Shown here piece by piece: positions 17,127-25,997 of a stretch of 64,000 nt of DNA. The stretch comes from Nitrospina sp. (lineage in GTDB: Bacteria > Nitrospinota > Nitrospinia > Nitrospinales > JACRGP01), in NCBI GenBank assembly GCA_024648695.1, contig JACAVV010000031.1, positions 1 to 64,000 of the forward strand. Direction: 5' to 3'. Position 1 is the first letter of the stretch. Each line of letters begins with the position of its first letter. A program made the position numbers and the translations under genes. Under the pieces are notes generated by a model. The model had not been told where the DNA came from, did no database searches, and worked only from the letters and a program-made list of their open reading frames with translations.

Positions 17127-19844
17127 TTAACCTACATACACACATTTGCTGGCCGGGGTACGGGTATCCATATTTTTACCCCGGTTCATGTGGTCATCGA
17201 TTTCTGCCGCACAACCGATCATACGCCCAAACAGGAAGGTTGCGAAACTGGCGTTTTCAATTTCACTTTCCGGTAAATTGCCGGCTTTGAAATCCGCCCA
17301 TACCATCTTGAGCAGGATCACAGCAATCACGGCGTCAACGTTTACGCAGTAAACGTTTTTACTTACCTTGGTTTTAAATAAACCCTGCACCAGATTGTGG
17401 TAAAAGTCCAGGAATACGTTGTAAATTCCTTTTTCCTTGAACAGGCTACTAACGAATTCTTCACGCGGATCTAGGTTAACATCCTTACCCTTGAACACAG
17501 GATGGTTAACGCAAGGAATTTTGCCATAATCCAGGTTACCAAGTTCTTTCTGTTTCTTTTTGTAGGCACCATAATCAGAAGCCGCGTCCATCGCGATCTT
17601 TTCGAGATCCAGGCCATGATTGGCATCTGCAGGATCTTTCAAGCTCGTATCCTTGAACAATTTGATCAAATAGGCGGCCGCTTCATAACCGTTTCCGCCA
17701 TGTGCGAATCCGGTATGAGTGAGGAACCCGATGAAACTTTTATTGATCTGAACCCGGGACGGCTGTTCCGGTCCGTCAGCACTCACTGCACCTTTGGACC
17801 CTTGAGCAGAAATGGTGCCCGGTCCGTTAGTGATGATCAATCCAAGCAATACCTGGAACTCAAACAATTCCTTTTCTGAAGGCTCGCGTCCCATGAGCGA
17901 CAAAAAGGCGGTTTTGGTGAAGCTGAATCCACACATATCCTCAAATTTGACGCCACAAAAGCTACCTTCCTGATGCTTCTCGGCAGGAGCCGCAACACCA
18001 ACCATAAGGCTGTAAATGCGTGAGTACCAGGACAGGTTCACCAGGGTGTCCTTACTGATTTTTTTAGTCTTCAAACTGTTCCAGCCGAGAGTGACCCAGG
18101 TTGCGGCGAAAATCGCCTCTTTGGAAACCGTTCCGCCCTGCTCCTTGCCAAAATCGCTCAAAAATTTGAAGAATACCGATTTGCCGCCAGGCACTGAACT
18201 CATCCATTCAAGCATTTTGGGGGCACAGGGATCCTCTCCAGAGGCCAGCAAAGAATCCTTGTGATTCGCCGCTTCTTTCAGAACATCTTTGTAATCGAAA
18301 TCCTCAGACGGATTCTTCAGGGGAGTCAATTGAAACAAATCCAGCAAGGCACTGGCGGCTTCCAGTTCCTTTTGAACGGCTTTTTTTCCTAGAATAGCAA
18401 CAGCAGAAGAGAATACGGTATTCGGCGAATTACCATTATCTCGGGCCGCCTGAGCCGCAACCAGAGTGGGCTGACCGTGCTGGTTGACGTGCATGTTCAA
18501 AACCAGATTAGCCAGCTTTTCACCATACTCCTCTGGACGTTGCTTGGTGAGGGCGAAAACCAGGTTCGATTCAAAGGAATACTTCGTAGCATCCAGGATA
18601 GATGCTCCATGAATTTTAGATACCTGGGTTTTCGGATCCATCATGGAAGCACCACTGGTATCTTTGAGTGTTTCTCTGGAGAATTGAGCACCCACCTGTT
18701 TGTCCAATTGCTTGATTTGCTCATTGTAGGGCGCCATAGCTTCCACAATTGGTAAATCCAGTTCTGCCGGCAAGGACAATCCTTGATTATTACCAAACCA
18801 CGGTTTTAAGGCCAGGTTACCTGTAGGTTCGAAGTCGGGCTTGATTCCGTTCGCATCCATCACTCTAGTCAGAGCTTCGGGGATATGAGCAATATTGGTA
18901 ACCAAAGCTCCCTTTTTAGTAAATTTAGGATTTTCCGGAGTGTAAATTCCATCCACACCAAAATAATCCATGAACCATTTCTCTTTGGCCTCAGCATCGT
19001 CACCTGAACCTGCCAGAGAACCGGCATGACCACAAGCTTTGGTCAATTTAGCTTTCCAACGACCCACCACACATGCAACCAATGGCTTTTTGAGATCTAA
19101 ATCCTGCTCATAGTATCCACCTGGCTCACAATAAAGAACTGCGGCCTTAGAGCGGTCATCGTTATTTAACGCAGGAAAAAATTCCTTGGGTCCGTACTGG
19201 ATATAAATATCTTTTCCGCTGGAAACAGATGTTGTCGTTCCCCATCCTTGTGTGGATAAATAAACGGCGATGGTAGTAGTGAAGTTTCCAGAATTTGAAT
19301 ATATCGCGATGGATCCTTTTAGAAGAGATTCTTCAGGGTTACTCCCACCTAAAGCACCACCAATACGAACTTCATTCCATGCATCCGCCAATCCCAGGCA
19401 ATTCCCGCCAAACAAATCAATGCCATTGCTTTGACAAATCGCACGAATGGTACGTTGATCTTTAACAGAAACTTTTTCAGTGATAACAATCACTTTTTTT
19501 AGGTCAGGGTTTTCGCGAACGGCTTCTGCGACACCATCTTTCACGCCTGACGGAGGCAGATAAACAACTACGGTATTAAACTTATGACCCGCCGCCAAAC
19601 CTTCTTTAATTGAATTGTAACAAGGAATGTTGCCAATTTTAGTAGGTAAGGATTTTCCTGACTTACCAGGACCTGTACCAAATACAATGTTACCCCCAGA
19701 ATACACATGGCTCACCGGGGTAACGCCTGAGCTTTCCTTTCCCAACATATTCAAAACCACCACACGATCCTCTTTGGTGGCCAATTCACTTAACGAATTA
19801 ATACCCACATAATATTCGTAACCCTCAACACCTTCTTTATGCAT
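17127..19844 (-). CDS. aclA: ATP-citrate lyase, large subunit (SCS-alpha plus citryl-CoA lyase domains)
   Basis: Cleaves citrate to acetyl-CoA and oxaloacetate with ATP and CoA, the defining step of the reductive TCA cycle. The N-terminal part (to about residue 350) resembles succinyl-CoA synthetase alpha. It has a Rossmann-like CoA-binding segment and the phosphohistidine loop CGHAGSLAG near residue 272. The C-terminal half (about 430-905) is citrate-synthase-like: a GGNGYEAAA segment, CVNHPVF in the place of the usual GHRV, NVDAV, and a final FGRMIGCAAEIDDH helix. At 905 residues it is far longer than the roughly 610-residue AclA of green sulfur bacteria. One catalytic histidine region (SGAH in the usual enzyme) reads SAQG here. 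A ggagg site precedes the ATG. It is co-transcribed after the small subunit, with a 45-base gap. Confidence 0.85.
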   Translation of the reverse strand: MHKEGVEGYEYYVGINSLSELATKEDRVVVLNMLGKESSGVTPVSHVYSGGNIVFGTGPGKSGKSLPTKIGNIPCYNSIKEGLAAGHKFNTVVVYLPPSGVKDGVAEAVRENPDLKKVIVITEKVSVKDQRTIRAICQSNGIDLFGGNCLGLADAWNEVRIGGALGGSNPEESLLKGSIAIYSNSGNFTTTIAVYLSTQGWGTTTSVSSGKDIYIQYGPKEFFPALNNDDRSKAAVLYCEPGGYYEQDLDLKKPLVACVVGRWKAKLTKACGHAGSLAGSGDDAEAKEKWFMDYFGVDGIYTPENPKFTKKGALVTNIAHIPEALTRVMDANGIKPDFEPTGNLALKPWFGNNQGLSLPAELDLPIVEAMAPYNEQIKQLDKQVGAQFSRETLKDTSGASMMDPKTQVSKIHGASILDATKYSFESNLVFALTKQRPEEYGEKLANLVLNMHVNQHGQPTLVAAQAARDNGNSPNTVFSSAVAILGKKAVQKELEAASALLDLFQLTPLKNPSEDFDYKDVLKEAANHKDSLLASGEDPCAPKMLEWMSSVPGGKSVFFKFLSDFGKEQGGTVSKEAIFAATWVTLGWNSLKTKKISKDTLVNLSWYSRIYSLMVGVAAPAEKHQEGSFCGVKFEDMCGFSFTKTAFLSLMGREPSEKELFEFQVLLGLIITNGPGTISAQGSKGAVSADGPEQPSRVQINKSFIGFLTHTGFAHGGNGYEAAAYLIKLFKDTSLKDPADANHGLDLEKIAMDAASDYGAYKKKQKELGNLDYGKIPCVNHPVFKGKDVNLDPREEFVSSLFKEKGIYNVFLDFYHNLVQGLFKTKVSKNVYCVNVDAVIAVILLKMVWADFKAGNLPESEIENASFATFLFGRMIGCAAEIDDHMNRGKNMDTRTPASKCVYVG

Positions 19845-19889
19845 TTTTCTTTACCTCCAAATATATTTGTCTGGCCAAAGTTATTAAGT

Positions 19890-21155
19890 CTAGCCGCCCA
19901 TTTTGGCCATAATTTCTTCCTTACCCCCATTTTTCATCCATTCATTCACTTTGAGGGCATAATTGATCACTTCCGACATTGCGCTATCAAAACCAAAAAA
20001 GCGGTACGGTATATTCAAGGAATCCAGAATATCCCTTAGGTAACCCATTCCTCGAATCAGGTTCGGGCCACCACGGCCAACAACCACATAAAGAGGCTTG
20101 GGTCCGTGCTTCTGGAAATGGCTCTTTAATCCGTCGCCGATAGCGCGAAAGGTTTCGTAAATATCTGTGTTGTTCGCTTTTCCACCGATAATAAACAAAA
20201 CATTGGACTGCTCCAGCCAGTATTTAAAAGTGATCCTGGAGATATCGTTCATTTTTGCATAGGGAGGGTTACCGCCAAAATCTGAAGAAATCGTTGCATC
20301 TTCTCCCAACAACTCGGTAACCATTGCGTTCGCTCCACCACCAAAGGTAGGCGCTGTTATGGTTCCCTGATCATTCATTACGTAAACGTCGCTCTGCCCC
20401 TGGTAGGTGCGAAGCTGGTTGATTTCCTGCTCGAATTCAGAAGCATCATCAGAAAACAAATGTCCCGGTAGATTCAAGCGTTTCCATGCCGGATCATCTT
20501 GATCAAACATACATTTAAAGTCACAAGCGACCGGAGACAACCGCCCCTTGGCATTGGACATTCGAATGGGATTGAGTTCCAGCATCAGCATCCCATAGTT
20601 GTTATACAGATCCCAAAGTTTCGGCAGATTTTGCACCAAAGGGCTGATCAATTCGGTGGGTGCTCCCAATTCTTCCAAAGCATTAGCAACATGGAACGCT
20701 TTGAGTCCGGTCAATGGATCGAAAGGCACTTCCTTGATTTTTTCCGGAGGCAATTCTTCAATATCCACACCCCCATGATGGGTGATCGTCATTGTAGGCG
20801 CGCGATATCGGGTGTTGTCGGCGATGCTGAAATACACTTCGTACTTGGCAGGAACAGCACCTTCATAGGTTACCCCGGAAGCTTTAGCAGTTACGTTGCC
20901 AAATTGATGAGTGGCGAAATACAGACGCTCTTTCTCTTTCAAAGCATCCGAAATATTGTCCACTCGTCCCATCAAACCGGCTTTTCCTTTTTTACCAACA
21001 CCGCCCTTGAATACAGGCTTGATAAAAACCTGGCCGTGGCGTTTGATCATGTCCTTGATTTCATCTACGCTGAGTTCGGGTCCCCGGACCTCAGAATGTG
21101 GAAATTCCACAAGGTCCAGTAATTTTCTCCCCCAAAGCATCCCGGTGAGTTGCAT
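19890..21155 (-). CDS. aclB: ATP-citrate lyase, small subunit (ATP-grasp/SCS-beta-like)
   Basis: A 421-residue subunit carrying the ATP-grasp half of ATP-citrate lyase. An FIKPVFKGGVGKKGKAG loop near residue 45 is the nucleotide-binding strand. The segment LMLELNPIRM (about 200) matches the metal-ligand strand of the SCS-beta fold. The C-terminal half shows a CoA-ligase-like fold with FGGGANAMV and VGRGGPNLIRG. It precedes the large subunit in the operon, has an aaggag ribosome site, and is driven by the promoter at 21294-21321. Together with the next gene it lets the cell run the TCA cycle in the reductive direction. Confidence 0.87.
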   Translation of the reverse strand: MQLTGMLWGRKLLDLVEFPHSEVRGPELSVDEIKDMIKRHGQVFIKPVFKGGVGKKGKAGLMGRVDNISDALKEKERLYFATHQFGNVTAKASGVTYEGAVPAKYEVYFSIADNTRYRAPTMTITHHGGVDIEELPPEKIKEVPFDPLTGLKAFHVANALEELGAPTELISPLVQNLPKLWDLYNNYGMLMLELNPIRMSNAKGRLSPVACDFKCMFDQDDPAWKRLNLPGHLFSDDASEFEQEINQLRTYQGQSDVYVMNDQGTITAPTFGGGANAMVTELLGEDATISSDFGGNPPYAKMNDISRITFKYWLEQSNVLFIIGGKANNTDIYETFRAIGDGLKSHFQKHGPKPLYVVVGRGGPNLIRGMGYLRDILDSLNIPYRFFGFDSAMSEVINYALKVNEWMKNGGKEEIMAKMGG

Positions 21156-21293
21156 GGTTTTCTCCTTAACTTCCTGAAATTTAAACGATTATTAAATAGG
21201 GTATGGAAAGGTTTTGATTACGGAGATCAATCGTTTCCAAATATTCAAAAAAAGTAACATTTAGTGGTAATTTAGCGTGAAATGAGATCCAAT

Positions 21294-21321
21294 ATTCTAA
21301 ATTAATTCATTATTTTGTCAA
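21294..21321 (-). promoter_or_regulatory. sigma-70-type promoter for the ATP-citrate lyase operon
   Basis: On the minus strand a perfect -35 box TTGACA (21321-21316) is followed after 16 bases by TAGAAT (21299-21294), five of six matches to the -10 consensus. The start of transcription would be near 21287, leaving an untranslated leader of about 130 bases before the small-subunit ATG. Confidence 0.65.
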
Positions 21322-21424
21322 TTGTTATCCCTTAATGGGTAAAGAATTTTCTTTTTGAATCTGGTGGGAAATTGTTAATTGGTAGGGTGCCGGTTAGGGA
21401 AGGAGTAAAAATAAAAAAAAATTT

Positions 21425-21466
21425 GGAAGGCCTTCTTGAAAATTCGCTTTTCAAGTAAGGCCTTCC
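21425..21466. terminator. bidirectional terminator
   Basis: GGAAGGCCTT plus CTTGAAAA on the left pairs with TTTTCAAG plus AAGGCCTTCC on the right, with one bulged base and a five-base loop. A-rich sequence precedes it and T-rich sequence follows, so it has U-tracts in both directions. On the minus strand it directly follows the CBS gene stop at 21485. Confidence 0.8.
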
Positions 21467-21484
21467 AGACAATTTTTTCTGCTC

Positions 21485-21922
21485 CTACCTCAACCTCGGA
21501 TTGGCAAAAAATGAAACCAAATCTTTTACTGAAAGTATACCAACAATTTGACCTTCATCTGTGATAGCAAGATGGCGAACCCTTTTTTCTGCCATAAATG
21601 CATTGGCTTTAGTGATCGGCAAATGGCAATCCAAAGATATGATCGGCTGAGTCATGATATCAGAAACAAGCGTTTCATTTGTGTCTAAACCTTTTGCAAT
21701 CACTTTACGCGTTATATCTGATTCGGTGATGATTCCAACGTATTTATCGTTTTCCTTTACAAGCAGTGAGCCAATATGGTTTTCATTCATTAACTCAGCT
21801 GTTTGCTTAACCCTTGCAGTTGCTTCCACTTCAAATACTGGAGAACTCATATAATCCGAGATTTCCTGCGCGGAAGCTTTTTGGTCTTTAACAAAATGGT
21901 GCGTAACGTGCTTGGATTCCAT
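21485..21922 (-). CDS. CBS-domain pair protein
   Basis: A 145-residue protein made of two CBS motifs (about residues 28-83 and 90-143), which bind adenine nucleotides or SAM as an energy sensor. Typical strings are VKENDKYVGIITESDITRK and TDEGQIVGILSVKDLV. There is no fused enzyme or channel domain. A gggagg ribosome site precedes ATG 21922, and the gene ends in the strong bidirectional hairpin. It lies upstream of the ATP-citrate lyase genes on the same strand but is separated from them by a terminator, so it is a single-gene unit. Confidence 0.88.
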   Translation of the reverse strand: MESKHVTHHFVKDQKASAQEISDYMSSPVFEVEATARVKQTAELMNENHIGSLLVKENDKYVGIITESDITRKVIAKGLDTNETLVSDIMTQPIISLDCHLPITKANAFMAEKRVRHLAITDEGQIVGILSVKDLVSFFANPRLR

Positions 21923-22200
21923 GTTTAACCTCCCATCAGCCTCAAAGGCTTGGACAAATCCAGGCTCAACTCCACCTGGAACCCTAATTCAAAAATACCA
22001 TCTATATTATTCCTTATCCAGTTAAGTTAAATTTGGAAAAAAATGATGAATTTGATTCATCTACCGGGTAAATCGTCTCATTTTGCTTCCTGGAAATCAA
22101 TAGTAAGATCCTGAGTGGTTCAATTTCCCCCCCAAAAAAAATGAACGGCCTCGGTTCAAGTGGGGTTAATCGTAATAATAAAAGGTCTAAAGGAATTGTT

Positions 22201-23988
22201 CTACCCTGAGGTGGATGATTTGGGAATATCCAGGTAAAAGCAACTACCTTCACCGGGAACACTGGTGGCGGACAAATTTCCATTCATTTTTTCCATCAAT
22301 CCTTTGGCAATGGTCAGTCCAATCCCGGTGCCCTCAATATGAGATTTATCTTGTCCCAAACGTTCAAAGGGCTGAAATACCAGTTTCAACTTTTCCGGAT
22401 CAATCCCAGGGCCGGTATCCTGAACGAAAATTCGAGTCAAAGAATCATCTACTAGCTTATAGGATAAACTCACCCTTCCATTTTCCCGATTGTATTTAAT
22501 CGCATTGGAAAGTAAATTCATGAAAACCTGCTTCAACCGTAAACGGTCTGCAAAAACCTTTACCGAAGAAAATAAATCCGCTTCTAATTCAAGATTCACT
22601 GATTTTTCCCTGGCCATGGGTGCAAAAAGTGAAATCATCTCTTTTAAAAACTCACTCAGGCTTATGGCCTCCAGAGACAGACCAATTTGCCCTGAATCGA
22701 TTTTTGTCAGATCGAGAATTTCGTTGATCAAGTCTAGCAAATGTTCCCCGGCTCGTGTAATTTGGCTCACATTCTGAGCCTGTTCTTCCGGTAGCGCAAT
22801 CTGCATGGGAATGAGTTGAGAAAACCCCAAAATTGCATTAAGGGGAGTCCGCAATTCGTGGCTCATACGTGCAAGAAATTCCGATTTAGCCTGATTACTT
22901 TTTTCGGATTCCAGTTTAGCCCGCATCATTTCCTCTTCAATTTGCATCCGGATCAATTCGCCTTTTACCCTTCCGGCAAAAACCGAAAGGAGAATATGGA
23001 TGTATTCTGGCTCTGTAAAGGGTTTTGAATCCATTAATACCAGAATTCCAAGATTATTTTTATTCTCATCTTCCAAACAAATCCCGCTATAACTTTCTAC
23101 ACATAAGGTCTCAAGGTCCGGGTCTTTGGGGAAAAGCTTTTGGACGTCCTTTTTAAATATCAATATGTTGTGACCATTCATCACCCGTTCACAAGGAGTA
23201 TTCGCGATCTTGTATTGGAAATTTTTCCCATTTTTTCCATTACCCCAAAAAGCAAGGGTGTTTATCTGGGGTTCCTCCCCATCGATAAATTTACCTACAA
23301 AGCAATATTCAATATCCAGGGTGGTCGCCAGGGACTTTACCAGTTCCCGGAAAAACTCATTGCCGGTGGCAGAGGATACTTTTCCAAGAATGGAGTAAAT
23401 TTGTTTGAACAGCTTTTTGAATCTATGCTCATTGGTCCTCAGCGTCTCTTCGTTTTTCCTGTTTTGAATGGCAATACCGGCAATATTGGCAAATGACTGC
23501 ATGACATTCATTTCAACATCTGTTGGTGACCGGTTCTCATCAGAATAGACACAAAAGGTCCCTAATACTTTACCGGAAATGCTTCTTATAGGAATGGACC
23601 ATGCCGCTTTCAATTGATTTCGTGCGGCCAATTCGCAAAAGGGTTTGCAGGCGGGATCGGTCTGGATGTTTTCAATAATAACCGGCTGATTGAGATATGC
23701 CGCCTTACCGCAGGCACCGGTGTTTAATCCTATGGGAAATTTGCGGACGGCATCGTGAAATTCGGCAGATAAGCTGGGACCTGCCTCACTGCACAAGTTC
23801 CGCCCGGTTCGATCCAGAATCAGTATGGATCCACGAGACCCGGCAACCTGTGACTCAATCGCATCAATAACATCATCCAGAATTACCGAAAGTGGATTTC
23901 CAGTTGCCAATAACTGGAGAGTCTGGTTGGTCCTTAACAGGAGATCGAATGCCTGGTTTTCATTTGAAACGAGATTGATCTTGTTCAA
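22201..23988 (-). CDS. GAF-domain sensor histidine kinase
   Basis: A soluble hybrid-type sensor of 595 residues. An N-terminal GAF domain (about 15-175) contains GACGKAAYLNQPV and the PACKPFCELAARN segment. A second, less clear GAF-like domain (about 195-345) follows. HisKA has the H-box SHELRTPLNAILG (about 375-387). The ATPase domain shows NLLSNAIKYN, DTGPGID and GTGIGLTIAKG. No membrane segment is present, so the signal is intracellular, perhaps redox or a small ligand. Translation appears to begin at TTG 23988, because an in-frame stop lies just upstream and no ATG is near. No response regulator is adjacent. Confidence 0.87.
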   Translation of the reverse strand: MNKINLVSNENQAFDLLLRTNQTLQLLATGNPLSVILDDVIDAIESQVAGSRGSILILDRTGRNLCSEAGPSLSAEFHDAVRKFPIGLNTGACGKAAYLNQPVIIENIQTDPACKPFCELAARNQLKAAWSIPIRSISGKVLGTFCVYSDENRSPTDVEMNVMQSFANIAGIAIQNRKNEETLRTNEHRFKKLFKQIYSILGKVSSATGNEFFRELVKSLATTLDIEYCFVGKFIDGEEPQINTLAFWGNGKNGKNFQYKIANTPCERVMNGHNILIFKKDVQKLFPKDPDLETLCVESYSGICLEDENKNNLGILVLMDSKPFTEPEYIHILLSVFAGRVKGELIRMQIEEEMMRAKLESEKSNQAKSEFLARMSHELRTPLNAILGFSQLIPMQIALPEEQAQNVSQITRAGEHLLDLINEILDLTKIDSGQIGLSLEAISLSEFLKEMISLFAPMAREKSVNLELEADLFSSVKVFADRLRLKQVFMNLLSNAIKYNRENGRVSLSYKLVDDSLTRIFVQDTGPGIDPEKLKLVFQPFERLGQDKSHIEGTGIGLTIAKGLMEKMNGNLSATSVPGEGSCFYLDIPKSSTSG

Positions 23989-24252
23989 ACTTTTGGTCCA
24001 ATCTGGAGGGTATTAAAAGCCAATACCTGAAAATTCAATTTTCACGGTATCTTCAATTAATCATTCCGGTTTTTACCAAATAATCCACTTTACCCCTGTT
24101 AATTTGAGTATCTCATAAAACCATAAAAAACAAAATATTTCATAAGAATTTCACTCAATTAAAAGAAGAAATTTTTTGGAATACAATGTCGTTTTCGGTA
24201 ATCTTATATATCAGAAACAATTTTTCAGGGATTAAATTCCGGGGAGGGTATC

Positions 24253-24414
24253 ATGACTAACAAATGTATGACTCAGCATGGATTCAGGTATTGCGCTGAT
24301 GTTTCTGAAACGTACGCCAGGGAACAAAAAATGGCTAAAGACTATGATTGGCAACACATTCTGAAAATTACCGTTGTGGCTATAACTTTAGTAATGATTG
24401 TGATCATGCTTTAA
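24253..24414 (+). CDS. 53-residue tail-anchored small membrane protein
   Basis: A small gene with a strong ribosome site (ggggaggg at 24241-24248) before ATG 24253 and a TAA at 24412-24414. The first 34 residues are polar with two cysteines (Cys5 and Cys14) and two histidines. The last 17 (from about KITVVAITL to the end) form one hydrophobic helix, so it should be a tail-anchored inner-membrane protein with the N-terminus in the cytoplasm. It lies divergently from the GAF kinase and is followed by a hairpin. I do not recognise a family. The ribosome site, the clear domain split and the isolated position argue for a real gene. Confidence 0.6.
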   Translation: MTNKCMTQHGFRYCADVSETYAREQKMAKDYDWQHILKITVVAITLVMIVIML

Positions 24415-24456
24415 CAATCCGCAAGTTATATTTTAAGGTGGGGTTCGAAACAGAAA

Positions 24457-24477
24457 GGGGCCGCAATAAGCGGCCCC
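24457..24477. terminator. GC-rich terminator hairpin
   Basis: GGGGCCGC (24457-24464) and GCGGCCCC (24470-24477) form a perfect eight-base stem with an AATAA loop. It can end both the 53-residue gene to its left and the DEAD-box gene that reads toward it from the right; the minus side has the better T-rich tail. Confidence 0.75.
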
Positions 24478-24511
24478 CGGTTTCCTGAATCGCATAATAA
24501 ACTTTAAGCGA

Positions 24512-25912
24512 TTAACCTGTTTGAACAGTACTTCGTCTGTTGTTCGCCCGCCTTTTACGAATTAATGCGGCTTTGGCGTTACCAGGTCGCGAAGATTTCC
24601 AATTGGAAGACGCGCCCTTTTTCTTTTGTTGGGGAAACGCGCCCGGTTTTCTTTCCTGGGAATGTTCTCCAACCTTTTTGGGTCCATGAGACCCGTTCTT
24701 TTTTATCCTGGTGAAGGTCGATGGGAAGGGATGGTCAACCACCTCCCCCAGATTACGGTTGATCACCCTTTCGATCTTGCGTAAATAAGACCTTTCGCCG
24801 GCATCACAGAAGGAAATAGCCACTCCACTGGCTCCGGCGCGAGCCGTTCTTCCAATCCTGTGCACGTAGCTCTCCGCTTCCTTGGGCAATTCATAATTGA
24901 TCACATGGGTGATGCCATCCACATCCAGACCTCGCGAAGCCACATCGGTGGCAACCAGTACCCGCGCTTTTCCGGAACGGAAATTCTTGAGGGCCAGCAA
25001 ACGCGCTGATTGTGATTTGTTGCCATGAAACGCTTCGGCATAAATCCGGTTTTTGCTCAGGTTTTTAGCAATTCGGTTGGCCCCATGTTTGGTGCGGGTA
25101 AACACCAGAGCCCGCACGATACCTTTATCCTTCAAAACCGATTCCAGTAAAGCGCCTTTGTTTTCGCGGTCAACAAACAAGACCTGTTGATCTATTTTTT
25201 CCACGGTGCTGGAGGGGGGATTCACACTCACCATCACAGGATCATTCAGGAACTCATCAGTAAGTTGCACAATTTCCTTCGGTAAAGTCGCTGAAAACAG
25301 CATGGATTGCGGGGTGGAACGGATGCAGTTATGCAACTTCCTGACATCGGGCAAAAATCCCATATCCAGCATGCGGTCTGCTTCGTCCAGCACAAACATT
25401 TCCACTTGGTCCAGGCGACAGTGGCCCTGGTTGTACAGATCGAGCAACCGCCCCGGAGTGGCTACCAGAACATCAAGCCCCCTTCGCATTGCCTTGATTT
25501 GGGGAACGGGTCCGACTCCACCGAAAACCACGGCCTGTCGAAGACCCAGATACCTCCCGTATACACTGAAACTTTCAGCTATTTGAAGGGCCAATTCCCG
25601 TGTGGGAGTCAAAATGAGTGTTCGCACTTCTTTTTTGCGCGGTTCTTCCGCATACTTTTCCAATCGATTCAAAATCGGGAGGGCAAATGCGGCGGTTTTT
25701 CCTGTACCCGTCTGGGCGCAACCCATCAAATCTTTGCCTTCCAGTAAATGCGGAATGGACTGTTCTTGAATAGGAGTTGGTTTTTCGTAGTTTTCTTCCT
25801 GAATGGCCCGGAGAATGGGCTCGCTGAGGCCCAAAGGCCTAAATCCACCCTTCGCGGACGGAGTTTGCAAATGATTCGTCATACTTTCCTTTAAATGATG
25901 TTCTTTGGGCAT
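24512..25912 (-). CDS. DEAD-box RNA helicase (RhlE/RhlB-like)
   Basis: An ATP-dependent RNA helicase of 466 residues that remodels structured RNA and ribosome intermediates. The Q motif PTPIQEQSIP, Walker A AQTGTGKT, PTRELALQ, DEAD, SAT, and the C-terminal HRIGRTARAG are all intact. The last 80 residues are a basic, low-complexity tail rich in Lys, Arg, Ser and Gly, likely an RNA tether. Two starts are possible. ATG 25912 has aaggtgg before it, in a hairpin described separately. ATG 25882 has aaagga. The second start would give a protein without the ten-residue leader peptide. Confidence 0.93.
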   Translation of the reverse strand: MPKEHHLKESMTNHLQTPSAKGGFRPLGLSEPILRAIQEENYEKPTPIQEQSIPHLLEGKDLMGCAQTGTGKTAAFALPILNRLEKYAEEPRKKEVRTLILTPTRELALQIAESFSVYGRYLGLRQAVVFGGVGPVPQIKAMRRGLDVLVATPGRLLDLYNQGHCRLDQVEMFVLDEADRMLDMGFLPDVRKLHNCIRSTPQSMLFSATLPKEIVQLTDEFLNDPVMVSVNPPSSTVEKIDQQVLFVDRENKGALLESVLKDKGIVRALVFTRTKHGANRIAKNLSKNRIYAEAFHGNKSQSARLLALKNFRSGKARVLVATDVASRGLDVDGITHVINYELPKEAESYVHRIGRTARAGASGVAISFCDAGERSYLRKIERVINRNLGEVVDHPFPSTFTRIKKNGSHGPKKVGEHSQERKPGAFPQQKKKGASSNWKSSRPGNAKAALIRKRRANNRRSTVQTG

Positions 25913-25938
25913 TCCACCTTAATGGTGGTAATACCATT
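25910..25938 (-). promoter_or_regulatory. possible RNA switch over the helicase ribosome site
   Basis: On the minus strand two overlapping hairpins can form just before the ATG at 25912. One pairs AATGGT (25938-25933) with ACCATT (25926-25921). The other pairs CCACC (25928-25924) with GGTGG (25918-25914), which is the ribosome-binding sequence itself. They share bases and so exclude each other, the layout of a thermosensor or autoregulatory switch. This is a structural reading only. Confidence 0.35.
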
Positions 25939-25963
25939 CTTTAAATGTCGGGATTTCAAGTGG

Positions 25964-25984
25964 CTCCCGGTTTGAATCCGGGAG
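25964..25984. terminator. hairpin between aldolase and helicase genes
   Basis: CTCCCGG (25964-25970) and CCGGGAG (25978-25984) form a seven-base GC-rich stem with a seven-base loop. It begins 14 bases after the aldolase stop on the minus strand. It lacks a clear T-tract, so a terminator role is likely but not certain. Confidence 0.5.
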
Positions 25985-25997
25985 AGAGGCAGGTGTT

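Noticed and set aside
22014-22283. Minus frame of 89 codons after the GAF kinase gene
   Set aside because: It overlaps the 3' end of the kinase in another frame, has low-complexity proline and leucine content and no ribosome site.
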